Assembly (NCBI RefSeq): GCF_003850565.1 | Contig: NZ_CP027706.1 | Location: forward strand, 3,596,001 to 3,660,000 | Direction of reading: 5' to 3' | DNA length: 64,000 bases | Source of the DNA: Pseudomonas sessilinigenes | GTDB lineage: Bacteria > Pseudomonadota > Gammaproteobacteria > Pseudomonadales > Pseudomonadaceae | In this document: in pieces, positions 25,974 to 33,892 of the stretch | How the letters are laid out: each line of letters starts with the position of its first letter | Position numbering within the stretch: the first letter of the stretch is position 1 | Notes under the pieces: model-generated | What the model was told of the DNA's origin: nothing | The model's input: the letters and a program-made list of their open reading frames with translations, nothing else | The model's database searches: none | Program-made: the position numbers and the translations under genes

Positions 25974-26720
25974 CTAGAGGTCGTCTTTGTCGAAGCGGCG
26001 TGCTTCACGCTGCAACTGGTAGACGAAGCGCTCTACCTGGCGCTGTACCAGGCCGCTCATGTTGTGAAAGCGTACACCGGCGAAGGTGGTGTCGATCCTT
26101 TCTTCATAGTGCAGGTAGCGCAGTTCCACGGGGGCGGTCATGCTGCCAAAGGGCAGGGCGGCGATGAAGCGCTCGTAGACCTGGCCCAGTTGCAGGCGTG
26201 CAGAAATCTCACCATCAAAGCGCAGCTTGCAGCCTGTGGCGGAGATATCCAGCAGTTTGCCGGTGAGTGGCGACTTGAGCTTGTCGCCGCCGAGTTCGAT
26301 ATCTACCAGTTGTGCCAGCTTCAGGGCTGCGCGGAAGGCATTGCGGCGCTGGTGGTAGACCACTTCGTCCGGCAGGGTGGTGCGATAGCAGCGGCCACCG
26401 TTGGATTCATCCAGGGTCGGTAGGCCATTGCTTTCCCAGGCGATGCGGACGCCTTCATGGAACCCTTCAACGCGAAACGGCTCGCCAGCCAGCATGAAAC
26501 GCTCGCCATCGCGGGGGATCATTTCATCGAGCGCGATCATGTTGTCGTCGCGATCCACTTCCACCATATAGCTTTGAAAGCGCTGGCTGCGCTCATGGAA
26601 GGTGATGATCAGAGGGTCATGGCTCTCTTGTAGCAACCGCAGGTTGGAGGAAATCTCCAGTGCAGTGGTAAGCACCTTGGGCGGTTGCGGAGCATCTTCC
26701 GCGTTTGAGGCATTGAACAC
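25974..26720 (-). CDS. flgZ: FlgZ/YcgR-type flagellar brake, PilZ protein
   Basis: The 248-residue protein has an N-terminal YcgR domain and a C-terminal PilZ domain that binds c-di-GMP: RRNAFR at residues 125-130 and DISATGCKL at 158-166, both complete motifs. YcgR proteins slow or reverse the flagellar motor when c-di-GMP is high. Last gene of the flgM-flgN-flgZ run, controlled by the flgM sigma-28 promoter. Confidence 0.94.
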   Translation of the reverse strand: MFNASNAEDAPQPPKVLTTALEISSNLRLLQESHDPLIITFHERSQRFQSYMVEVDRDDNMIALDEMIPRDGERFMLAGEPFRVEGFHEGVRIAWESNGLPTLDESNGGRCYRTTLPDEVVYHQRRNAFRAALKLAQLVDIELGGDKLKSPLTGKLLDISATGCKLRFDGEISARLQLGQVYERFIAALPFGSMTAPVELRYLHYEERIDTTFAGVRFHNMSGLVQRQVERFVYQLQREARRFDKDDL

Positions 26721-26816
26721 GGTTCATCAATCTCCAGACAGAATACGACTACACGCAATTGCTGGCATTCTGCCAGCATGTTTTGCGGCTTGGTAGCACG
26801 CGCTCATTTTTGCGGC

Positions 26817-27284
26817 CTAAGCCTGACTGAGTGGGCGGGGCTTCGCAAGCATCGAGGTGGAGCCGCGGGCGTCATAGAGTGCTGGAGGTTCGCCACCGTT
26901 GAGGATTTTCAGTTGGTTGGCGGTGGTGGCCTGCTGGATCTGGATCGAGCGGCCATTGAGCTCGTTGGTAGCCTGGCAGTCCGTGAGGAGTTGGGTCAGC
27001 AGGTCGCTTTGTTCCAGCAGCTGTTCGCCCAGGCTGGAATGGCTGGCTACCTGTTCGAGGCCTTCGCGATTGGCTGGCAGGCCGAGGCTGTCCAGAAGCA
27101 ATGTGCGCTTGCGGCCATGCTGCTCCAGCAAGACGATCAACGCCTGCTTTTGCGCCAGAATGTCTTCCAGCAGTGGCATATCGCGGCCATGCAGGGCTAG
27201 GGATTCGGCTCTGAGCAACTCCAGCAGTTGTTGAGCTGGAGCAAGGTCGTCGTTGATCAGTTGCAGTAGATTGGTATCGTGCAT
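26817..27284 (-). CDS. flgN: Flagellar chaperone FlgN
   Basis: FlgN is the export chaperone of the hook-filament junction proteins FlgK and FlgL. The 155-residue protein is largely helical (LINDDLAPAQQLLELLRAESLALHGRD, then coiled-coil-like LEQ/LLEQ repeats), with a disordered C-terminal end. It follows flgM by 48 bp in the same direction. Confidence 0.9.
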   Translation of the reverse strand: MHDTNLLQLINDDLAPAQQLLELLRAESLALHGRDMPLLEDILAQKQALIVLLEQHGRKRTLLLDSLGLPANREGLEQVASHSSLGEQLLEQSDLLTQLLTDCQATNELNGRSIQIQQATTANQLKILNGGEPPALYDARGSTSMLAKPRPLSQA

Positions 27285-27332
27285 GGCTGGCCTTGGGGAT
27301 TAAGCGTCCAAAAGCCTGGCGCAAGCCTGTGG

Positions 27333-27650
27333 CTAGCGCAGGGCTTCGAAGTTGAGCAGTTTGCTGGCTATACGGTTGCTGTCGACTTTGTAGCTGCCAT
27401 CGGCAATGGCTTGCTTCAACTCTGCCACTCGGGCTTTGTCGGCAACAGGCTGATCGCGCAGCTTGTCTGTGATTCGTTGCAACTGTTGGGCCTCATTGCT
27501 GAGGTGGACCGATTCCCCGCTTTTGCTGGTCTCGGCCGAAGTCGTCAGCGGCGCGGATTTGCCGGCATCGCCGGTTTCCTTGCTGGCGCTGGTACGCGTA
27601 CTGCCTGTCAGTGAAGGGGAACTGTTCAAACGGCTGAAGTCGATGACCAT
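27333..27650 (-). CDS. flgM: Anti-sigma-28 factor FlgM
   Basis: FlgM holds FliA (sigma-28) inactive until it is exported through the finished hook. The 105-residue protein starts [13 protein letters not shown], has a Ser/Thr-rich disordered first half and the C-terminal sigma-binding helices [18 protein letters not shown] and [33 protein letters not shown]. The start is placed at ATG 27650, directly downstream of a near-perfect sigma-28 promoter. Confidence 0.95.
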   Translation of the reverse strand: MVIDFSRLNSSPSLTGSTRTSASKETGDAGKSAPLTTSAETSKSGESVHLSNEAQQLQRITDKLRDQPVADKARVAELKQAIADGSYKVDSNRIASKLLNFEALR

Positions 27651-27688
27651 GATGAAGAAAACCTCTGGGTATTTGGACGCTTGCCATG

Positions 27689-27715
27689 TTCTCGGCCATA
27701 TCGTGAAAAACTTTA
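27689..27715 (-). promoter_or_regulatory. Sigma-28 (FliA) promoter of flgM
   Basis: On the minus strand TAAAGTTT, 11 bases, GCCGAGAA matches the FliA consensus TAAAGTTT-N11-GCCGATAA at all but one position. Transcription should start near 27681, about 31 bases before the ATG. Confidence 0.92.
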
Positions 27716-27803
27716 GGCTCAATTGTCGGCAAGCCAACGCAGTTATCGGCAACCCAAGTTCGTGACCACAGTTTAGGGAACGAGCAGGGCGAGCGCCAGT
27801 TAT

Positions 27804-28565
27804 CTACATCGCCACTTCTACCTGGCCTGGCGCTATGACACGGGCCTTGATCACTCGCTGCGAGTTCAGGTTCTTCACCCTGATTTGCTCACTCAGCCCT
27901 CCATTGGACAACGCTTCCCCTGGCATTCTTACATTCAAGCTGCCGCTGCGTGCCGATATCACTACCTGATCACCCTTGCGTACCACCTCGGCCTGCTCCA
28001 GGTGGGCAAGGCTGATGACTTGATCTGCGACCATTGGTCGGACAAGTTTCTGTCCAATGGCCTGGTCAAGCGAGGTCAGGTAGCTCTGGCCGCCCTGGCT
28101 GATATCTCGTTCGCGCAGCGCGACATCCTCTGGCTCGATGATGGCTGTGCGTTTGAGAGGGCGAACGCTGGTGACCACTTCACGAAACAGCTTGACCTGT
28201 GCCGGGACGAATACCGTCCAAGGCGACCCCCCGTCGCAGCGGACCTTGACGGTTACCCGACCCAGCGGTTGTGCCGGGCTTTCCAGGGTAGCTGTCAATT
28301 CCTTGTCGCAGGCAGGCATGCGCATCCGGGGATCCAGCTGATTGACTTGGATTTCGTAGCGTCCTTCCGTTTGACTGGTAGCCAGGTAGTCTTCTACCGT
28401 GAATTCAAGAAACCCTTGAGTCACGCCGATAAGCAAATCAGGCAGGGTGACCGAATCAGCAACGGCAGGGCCGCCAGGGTTTAAAATGCACAACATGGCA
28501 AGGCCGCAGAGTAATTGGCGGCTTTGCGATGTCAGGCGTCGAAAAAATGTCGTTTTGGCGTTCAT
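27804..28565 (-). CDS. flgA: Flagellar P-ring assembly protein FlgA
   Basis: FlgA is a periplasmic chaperone for P-ring (FlgI) formation. The 253-residue product begins with a Sec signal (n-region with FFRR, hydrophobic LLCGLAMLCIL, processing near PAVADS) and holds the SAF-like C-terminal domain (TSVRPLKRTAIIEPEDVALRERDI; QAIGQKLVRPMVADQVIS). ATG 28565 was chosen because the frame further upstream, although open, is antisense to cheV. A sigma-54 promoter ends almost at this ATG, so the mRNA may be leaderless or the true start may lie inside. Confidence 0.92.
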   Translation of the reverse strand: MNAKTTFFRRLTSQSRQLLCGLAMLCILNPGGPAVADSVTLPDLLIGVTQGFLEFTVEDYLATSQTEGRYEIQVNQLDPRMRMPACDKELTATLESPAQPLGRVTVKVRCDGGSPWTVFVPAQVKLFREVVTSVRPLKRTAIIEPEDVALRERDISQGGQSYLTSLDQAIGQKLVRPMVADQVISLAHLEQAEVVRKGDQVVISARSGSLNVRMPGEALSNGGLSEQIRVKNLNSQRVIKARVIAPGQVEVAM

Positions 28566-28576
28566 AACAGTTAAAA

Positions 28577-28593
28577 AGCAAGCGCCGTGCCGT
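28577..28593 (-). promoter_or_regulatory. Sigma-54 promoter of flgA
   Basis: The minus strand reads CGGCACG-GCGC-TTGCT, matching the -24/-12 consensus TGGCACG-N4-TTGCT in all but one base. The predicted transcription start falls at about 28566, one base from the assumed flgA ATG. Confidence 0.82.
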
Positions 28594-28640
28594 TTAGCAA
28601 TGAGCGTGCGTCGGATCTTAAAGCTTTGGGGAGTCTGGGC

Positions 28641-29573
28641 ATGGCTGGTGTAATGGATTCGGTAAACCAGCGCACGCAACTGGTTGGGCAGAATCGCCTG
28701 GAGCTGCTGTTGTTCCGTCTGGACGGCGAGCAGCTCTATGGGATCAACGTATTCAAGGTTCGCGAGGTGCTGCAGTGCCCCAAGTTGACCCTGATGCCCA
28801 AATCCAGTCCTGTGGTGTGCGGTGTCGCGAATATTCGAGGGGCGACCATTCCGATCCTGGATCTGGCAATGGCTACGGGTTCTGGTGGCTTGCAGGACCA
28901 GAGCAACCCGTTCGTCATCATCACTGAGTACAACACCAAGACCCAGGGGTTCCTGGTGCGCTCGGTAGAACGCATCGTCAACATGAACTGGGAAGAAATC
29001 CATCCGCCGCCCAAGGGCACCGGACGCGATCATTACCTGACGGCGGTGACCCGGGTGGATAACCAGCTGGTCGAAATCATCGACGTGGAGAAGGTCCTGG
29101 CGGAAGTCGCGCCTACCTCCGAGGCGATCTCGGTCGGCGTGGTGGATGTCGAGACCCAGCACAAGGCAATTTCCCTGCGTGTGCTGACCGTTGACGATTC
29201 GTCGGTGGCCCGCAAGCAGGTCACTCGTTGCCTGCAGACCGTGGGCGTCGAGGTAGTGGCATTGAACGATGGACGACAGGCGCTGGATTACCTGCGCAAG
29301 CTGGTGGATGAAGGGAAGAAGCCGGAGGAGGAATTCCTCATGATGATTTCCGACATCGAGATGCCTGAAATGGACGGTTACACCCTCACGGCCGAGATAC
29401 GTAATGATCCACGCATGCAAAAGCTGCATATCATCCTGCATACTTCGTTGTCAGGGGTGTTCAATCAGGCGATGGTGAAGAAGGTCGGTGCCGATGACTT
29501 CCTTGCCAAGTTCCGTCCTGATGACCTGGCATCCCGGGTTGTTGACCGGATCAAAGCAGCAGACCACAGCTGA
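28641..29573 (+). CDS. cheV: Chemotaxis protein CheV
   Basis: CheV couples receptors to CheA and can be phosphorylated. The 310-residue protein has a CheW domain (LELLLFRLDGEQLYGINVFKVRE; VCGVANIRGATIPILDL) and a C-terminal receiver (VLTVDDSSVARKQ; phospho-Asp in MMISDIEMPEMDGY; Lys in FLAKFRPD). ATG 28641 has GGGGAG nine bases upstream; a GTG at 28587 is not needed. It is divergent from flgA and continues into cheR. Confidence 0.95.
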   Translation: MAGVMDSVNQRTQLVGQNRLELLLFRLDGEQLYGINVFKVREVLQCPKLTLMPKSSPVVCGVANIRGATIPILDLAMATGSGGLQDQSNPFVIITEYNTKTQGFLVRSVERIVNMNWEEIHPPPKGTGRDHYLTAVTRVDNQLVEIIDVEKVLAEVAPTSEAISVGVVDVETQHKAISLRVLTVDDSSVARKQVTRCLQTVGVEVVALNDGRQALDYLRKLVDEGKKPEEEFLMMISDIEMPEMDGYTLTAEIRNDPRMQKLHIILHTSLSGVFNQAMVKKVGADDFLAKFRPDDLASRVVDRIKAADHS

Positions 29574-29616
29574 GGGCAACAGCCCTTGGTGGACATAGAT
29601 TTAAGAGGCGGCAGCA

Positions 29617-30444
29617 TTGTCTACGGGTAATTTGGATTTTGAACAGTTCCGGGTCTTCCTGGAAAAAGCCTGTGGTATTTTGCTCGGGGAAAACAAGCAA
29701 TATCTGGTCTCGAGCCGTCTCAACAAATTGATGGAGCAGCAAGGTATAAAAACCTTGGGTGAGCTGGTCCAGCGTATCCAGACCCAGCCTCGTGGCGGCT
29801 TGCGCGAGATGGTCGTGGATGCCATGACGACCAACGAAACCTTGTGGTTTCGCGACACCTATCCGTTCGAGGTGTTGAAGAACAAGGTGCTCCCCGAGGC
29901 GATTAGGGCCAACCCCAACCAGCGCTTGCGGATCTGGTCCGCGGCCTGTTCTTCGGGGCAGGAACCCTATTCGCTATCGATGTCCATCGATGAGTTCGAG
30001 CGCAGCAACATGGGCCAGTTGAAGATGGGGGTGCAGATCGTTGCTACCGATCTGTCGGGAACCATGCTCAACAATTGCAAGACCGGCGAGTACGACAGCC
30101 TGGCCATTGGGCGTGGCCTTTCGGCCGATCGCCTGCAGCGTTATTTTGACCCCAAGGGACCGGGGCGCTGGGTGGTCAAGGCACCGATCAAGAGTCGCGT
30201 GGAGTTCCGTTCGTTCAACCTGCTGGACAGCTATGCCAGTCTTGGCAAGTTCGACATCGTGTTTTGCCGCAACGTATTGATCTACTTCTCGGCCGAGGTC
30301 AAGAAGGACATCCTGATGCGCATTCACAGCACATTGAAGCCGGGCGGCTACCTGTTCCTGGGGGCATCGGAAGCCCTCAATGGCTTGCCGGACCATTACC
30401 AGATGGTGCAGTGCAATCCGGGGATCATCTACCAGGCGAAGTGA
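29617..30444 (+). CDS. cheR: Chemotaxis methyltransferase CheR
   Basis: CheR methylates glutamates of chemoreceptors with SAM. The 275-residue protein has the all-helical N domain and the SAM fold (RIWSAACSSGQEPYSLSM; IVATDLSGTMLNNCKTGEY; FDIVFCRNVLIYFS). The start is a TTG at 29617, ten bases after TAAGAGG, which matches the usual N-terminus MSTGNLDFEQFRVFLEK of Pseudomonas CheR1. It lies 43 bp after cheV and before a strong terminator. Confidence 0.95.
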   Translation: MSTGNLDFEQFRVFLEKACGILLGENKQYLVSSRLNKLMEQQGIKTLGELVQRIQTQPRGGLREMVVDAMTTNETLWFRDTYPFEVLKNKVLPEAIRANPNQRLRIWSAACSSGQEPYSLSMSIDEFERSNMGQLKMGVQIVATDLSGTMLNNCKTGEYDSLAIGRGLSADRLQRYFDPKGPGRWVVKAPIKSRVEFRSFNLLDSYASLGKFDIVFCRNVLIYFSAEVKKDILMRIHSTLKPGGYLFLGASEALNGLPDHYQMVQCNPGIIYQAK

Positions 30445-30462
30445 CCTGCGACCGCTGTAATG

Positions 30463-30492
30463 AAAAAGGAGGCTTTCGAGCCTCCTTTTTTG
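30463..30492 (+). terminator. Terminator after cheR
   Basis: AAAAAGGAGGCT pairs with AGCCTCCTTTTT across a short loop, followed by T residues. Confidence 0.92.
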
Positions 30493-30636
30493 TGCCTGCC
30501 GTTTGTTGTCGGGAGAGCGGGAGGAGGCAGGGTGATTGCCGCTTTGCCGGCGCTTCGCGGAAATTCGTTGCCGCTTTTCTGGCATTTGCCGCTTTGTCAC
30601 TACCGGGAAAGCCCCGGAAAATGGGGGTTTATTGGC

Positions 30637-30653
30637 TTGGCACGCAGTTTGCT
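30637..30653 (+). promoter_or_regulatory. Sigma-54 promoter of flgBCDE
   Basis: TTGGCACGCAGTTTGCT is an exact match to the -24/-12 consensus. It lies 46 bp upstream of the flgB ATG, as expected for a FleQ/FleR-activated class of flagellar operon. Confidence 0.95.
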
Positions 30654-30698
30654 AAGTTCAGGGTAACGAAAAATCAGGTCTCCCAAAGGTTTCCCGAC

Positions 30699-31106
30699 AT
30701 GAGCATCAGCTTCGATAAAGCGCTCGGTATCCACGAACAGGCTCTTGGCTTTCGCGCCAGGCGCGCCGAGGTGCTGGCCAACAACATTGCCAACGCCGAT
30801 ACCCCTAACTACAAGGCTCGGGACCTGGACTTCTCAGCTGTGCTCGCCGATCAGGTCGACAAGACCAAGAACGGCAGCTTTGCCTTGAACCTGACCAATA
30901 ACCGACACATCGAAGCCCAGGGGCTGAGCCAGGGCGACGAGTCGTTGCAATATCGCACGCCGATGCAGCCCTCGATCGACCAGAACACTGTGGATGCCCA
31001 GCTCGAGCAGTCGAACTATGCGCAGAACTCGGTGGACTTCCAGGCCAGCTTCACGCTGCTCAACAGCAAATTCAAAGGGCTGGTTGCAGCCCTGCGCGGA
31101 GAGTAA
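30699..31106 (+). CDS. flgB: Flagellar proximal rod protein FlgB
   Basis: A rod subunit of 135 residues exported by the flagellar type III system. The N-terminal rod signature is ALGFRARRAEVLANNIANADTPNYKARDLDF, and the C-terminal helix ends in FTLLNSKFKGLVAALRGE. First gene of the flgBCDE run. A long open frame upstream of ATG 30699 is non-coding. Confidence 0.96.
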   Translation: MSISFDKALGIHEQALGFRARRAEVLANNIANADTPNYKARDLDFSAVLADQVDKTKNGSFALNLTNNRHIEAQGLSQGDESLQYRTPMQPSIDQNTVDAQLEQSNYAQNSVDFQASFTLLNSKFKGLVAALRGE

Positions 31107-31109
31107 TCC

Positions 31110-31553
31110 ATGTCCCTTGCCAGTGTTTTCAATATTGCCGGTAGTGGCATGAGCGCCCAGACCACTCGTCTGAACACCGTTGCCAGTAACATCGCCAACG
31201 CCGAGAGCGTGTCGTCGAGCATCGACCAGACCTATCGCGCTCGTCACCCGGTGTTCGCCACCATGTTCCAGAACGCCCAGGGCGGTGACAGTGGCTCGCT
31301 GTTCCAGAACCAGGATGCCGCCGGCCAAGGGGTACAGGTGCTGGGCGTGGTGGAGGACCAAAGCAATCTCGAGGCCCGTTACGAGCCCAATCATCCGGCT
31401 GCCGACGCCAAGGGGTATGTCTATTACCCCAACGTCAACGTGGTGGAAGAAATGGCCGACATGATTTCTGCCAGTCGCTCGTTCCAGACCAACGCTGAAA
31501 TGATGAATACCGCCAAAACCATGATGCAGAAGGTCCTGACCCTCGGTCAGTGA
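31110..31553 (+). CDS. flgC: Flagellar proximal rod protein FlgC
   Basis: The 147-residue rod protein starts 3 bp after flgB. It carries FNIAGSGMSAQTTRLNTVASNIANAESV at the N-terminus and the C-terminal VNVVEEMADMISASRSFQTNAEMMNTAKTMMQK motif typical of rod/hook proteins. Confidence 0.96.
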   Translation: MSLASVFNIAGSGMSAQTTRLNTVASNIANAESVSSSIDQTYRARHPVFATMFQNAQGGDSGSLFQNQDAAGQGVQVLGVVEDQSNLEARYEPNHPAADAKGYVYYPNVNVVEEMADMISASRSFQTNAEMMNTAKTMMQKVLTLGQ

Positions 31554-31568
31554 TAAGGGGCGAATTCG

Positions 31569-32297
31569 ATGAGCGTTACTGATACCACTACCGCCCCATC
31601 CCTCAAGGATGTGTTGGCCAATTCGTCGAAGAAAACCGCGAATACCAGTGCCGATGGCATTGCCGCGGCGACCAACAGCGCCACAGGCAAGAAGGCCCTG
31701 GGCAAGGATGCGTTCCTCAAGTTGCTGGTGACCCAGCTGAAGAACCAGAATCCATTGGACCCGCAGGACAACAGCGCGTTCGTTGCCCAGTTGGCGCAGT
31801 TCTCGACCCTGGAGGGGATTACCACCCTCAATGATTCGGTGAACTCCATCACGGGCAACTACAAGTCCTCCCAGGCCTTGCAGGCCTCTTCCCTGGTGGG
31901 GCGTTCGGTGATCGTCCAGAGCGGTACCACCCAGGTCGACACCAGCAAGAGCATGACGGGCTCGGTGACTATCCCGGCCAGCGTCAGTTCGGTGACCATG
32001 ACCATCACCGACAAGGACGGCAACATCGTCAAGACCATCGACATGGGCAGCCAGAAGGCTGGCAACGCCAGTTTTGTCTGGGATGGCACCAAGACCGACG
32101 GGACCAAGGCCGCGCCGGGCAACTACAGCTTCAAGGCCAGCACGACTATCGATGGCAAGGGCACAGCCTTGGTCACCTACCTGCCGGCCACGGTCAACAG
32201 CGTCACCATCAGTCAGACCGGTGGAGAGTTGATGCTGAACCTGGCAGGCATGAGCAGCCCGGTCGGGCTGTCCAAAGTTCAAACTATTGGTATCTAG
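31569..32297 (+). CDS. flgD: Hook capping protein FlgD
   Basis: FlgD caps the growing hook and is later removed. The 242-residue protein has the conserved N part LGKDAFLKLLVTQLKNQNPLDPQDNSAFVAQLAQFS and C-terminal Ig-like folds (FVWDGTKTDGTKAAPGNYSF). It follows flgC by 15 bp. Confidence 0.96.
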   Translation: MSVTDTTTAPSLKDVLANSSKKTANTSADGIAAATNSATGKKALGKDAFLKLLVTQLKNQNPLDPQDNSAFVAQLAQFSTLEGITTLNDSVNSITGNYKSSQALQASSLVGRSVIVQSGTTQVDTSKSMTGSVTIPASVSSVTMTITDKDGNIVKTIDMGSQKAGNASFVWDGTKTDGTKAAPGNYSFKASTTIDGKGTALVTYLPATVNSVTISQTGGELMLNLAGMSSPVGLSKVQTIGI

Positions 32298-32325
32298 AGC
32301 CGACTAGCGGCAAAAGGAGTGGAAT

Positions 32326-33660
32326 ATGTCTTTCAACGTCGGCCTTAGCGGCCTCTACGCTGCCAGCAAACAACTGGATGTGACTGGTAACAACATTGCC
32401 AACGTGGCGACCACCGGCTTCAAGTCGTCCCGGACAGAGTTCGCCGACGTGTATTCGGCCACCAAACTGGGCAGCGGTACCCAGGTGGTGGGCAACGGCG
32501 TGCGCCTGGCCAACGTTTCCCAGCAGTTCACCAACGGTGATATCAACAACACTGGCAACGTGCTGGACATGGGCATCCAGGGTCAGGGCTTCTTCGTGCT
32601 GAGCACCAATGGTTCGCTGTCCTATACCCGTGCCGGTACCTTCAAGACCGACAAGGAAGGCTACATCACCAACAGTGATGGCACTGCCCGCCTGCAGGGC
32701 TATGGCGTGGATGACAACGGCAAGATCATCAATGGCGTGCTGACCGACCTGCGGATCGATACCTCGAACCTGCCGCCAAAGCCAACCGACGCGATCTCCT
32801 CGACCATCAACCTGAACTCCAGCGCTGATGTCATCAATACGGCAGCTGCGACCTACAAGTTCGACCCTACTGACAACACTACCTATACCAAGCAGTTCAG
32901 TACCCCGATCTATGATACCCAGGGCAACAAGCACATCATGGACCAGTACATGATCAAGACCGGTCCTAACCAGTGGCAGACCTATACCCTGGTCGAGGGG
33001 CGCAACCCGAACGGTACGGCTTTCAATAACCCAATGCAGTCGCCGATCACCATCAACTTCGACTCATCGGGCAAGCTGGCTTCCATCACGCCCCCGGCTG
33101 CACCTCTCGTAAGCCCATTCACTGTGAGTGGTAACAAAATTGTCATGTCTGCCACAGCCTGGACACCAGGTACTGTGACCAACGGCGTTTTCACCCCTAA
33201 CGGCGCCAAGCCGGCCCCGGCCGGGGTCAGCATCGACATGACCAAGACCGGCTCGGTGCTCGGTGACAACAACCGCACGGTGATCGCGCAGAATGGCTAT
33301 TCCACTGGCCAGATCACCAACCTGACGATCGATGGCACCGGCGTCCTGCTCGCCAACTTCAGCAACGAGCAGACCAAGGCGATCGGCCAGATCTCCCTGG
33401 CCAGCTTCACCAACGAGCAGGGTCTGCAGCCGGTAGGCGGCACCCAATGGAAAGAAACCTACTCCTCGGGTATTCCAGGTTATGACGCCCCCAAGACTGG
33501 TACCTTGGGTTCAATCCAGTCCAACGCCCTGGAAGAGTCCAACGTCAACCTGACCAACGAGCTGGTGAACCTGATCAAGGCCCAGAGCAACTATCAGGCG
33601 AACGCCAAGACCATCTCTACCCAGAGCACCATCATGCAGACCACCATCCAGATGACCTGA
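32326..33660 (+). CDS. flgE: Flagellar hook protein FlgE
   Basis: The hook subunit, 444 residues. The N-terminal hook/rod signature is FNVGLSGLYAASKQLDVTGNNIANVATTGFKSSRTEF, the middle is variable, and the C-terminal ESNVNLTNELVNLIKAQSNYQANAKTISTQSTIMQ is the D0 coiled coil. It is closed by a terminator, so flgF-flgL are not part of this transcript. Confidence 0.96.
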   Translation: MSFNVGLSGLYAASKQLDVTGNNIANVATTGFKSSRTEFADVYSATKLGSGTQVVGNGVRLANVSQQFTNGDINNTGNVLDMGIQGQGFFVLSTNGSLSYTRAGTFKTDKEGYITNSDGTARLQGYGVDDNGKIINGVLTDLRIDTSNLPPKPTDAISSTINLNSSADVINTAAATYKFDPTDNTTYTKQFSTPIYDTQGNKHIMDQYMIKTGPNQWQTYTLVEGRNPNGTAFNNPMQSPITINFDSSGKLASITPPAAPLVSPFTVSGNKIVMSATAWTPGTVTNGVFTPNGAKPAPAGVSIDMTKTGSVLGDNNRTVIAQNGYSTGQITNLTIDGTGVLLANFSNEQTKAIGQISLASFTNEQGLQPVGGTQWKETYSSGIPGYDAPKTGTLGSIQSNALEESNVNLTNELVNLIKAQSNYQANAKTISTQSTIMQTTIQMT

Positions 33661-33686
33661 TGCGGGGTCGCTGACGCGCTGGACAA

Positions 33687-33713
33687 GAAGCCCCTCCCCG
33701 AGGGGCTTTTTCA
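33687..33713 (+). terminator. Terminator after flgE
   Basis: AAGCCCCTC and GAGGGGCTT form a tight stem followed by TTTTC. Confidence 0.92.
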
Positions 33714-33824
33714 TGCCCGCGTTTTGGTATTCGTCCCTGCTCTTTGGGGAGCGGTAAGGCATGCAGTGAGCTGGGTCGCCAGCAGGCCGGTGCAAGCAAG
33801 GAGTGCTGGGATCAGGCAAAAGAA

Positions 33825-33857
33825 AACCCCCGATACACCGGTGGCATATCGGGGGTT
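33825..33857 (-). terminator. Terminator after nrdA
   Basis: AACCCCCGATA and TATCGGGGGTT form an 11-bp stem; on the minus strand it runs into TTTTCTTTTG. It lies 36 bp beyond the nrdA stop. Confidence 0.88.
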
Positions 33858-33892
33858 GGTGCAGGTGCCCGTGGGGCACCTGTCGGTTCAGC

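Noticed and set aside
27735..27746. A second sigma-28 promoter upstream of flgM
   Set aside because: A perfect GCCGATAA occurs on the minus strand but no TAAA lies 15 bases before it.
28572..28596. A sigma-28 promoter for cheV on the plus strand
   Set aside because: TAAA and GCCGTTTA are present but only 13 bp apart instead of 15, and the stretch is already the flgA sigma-54 promoter on the other strand.
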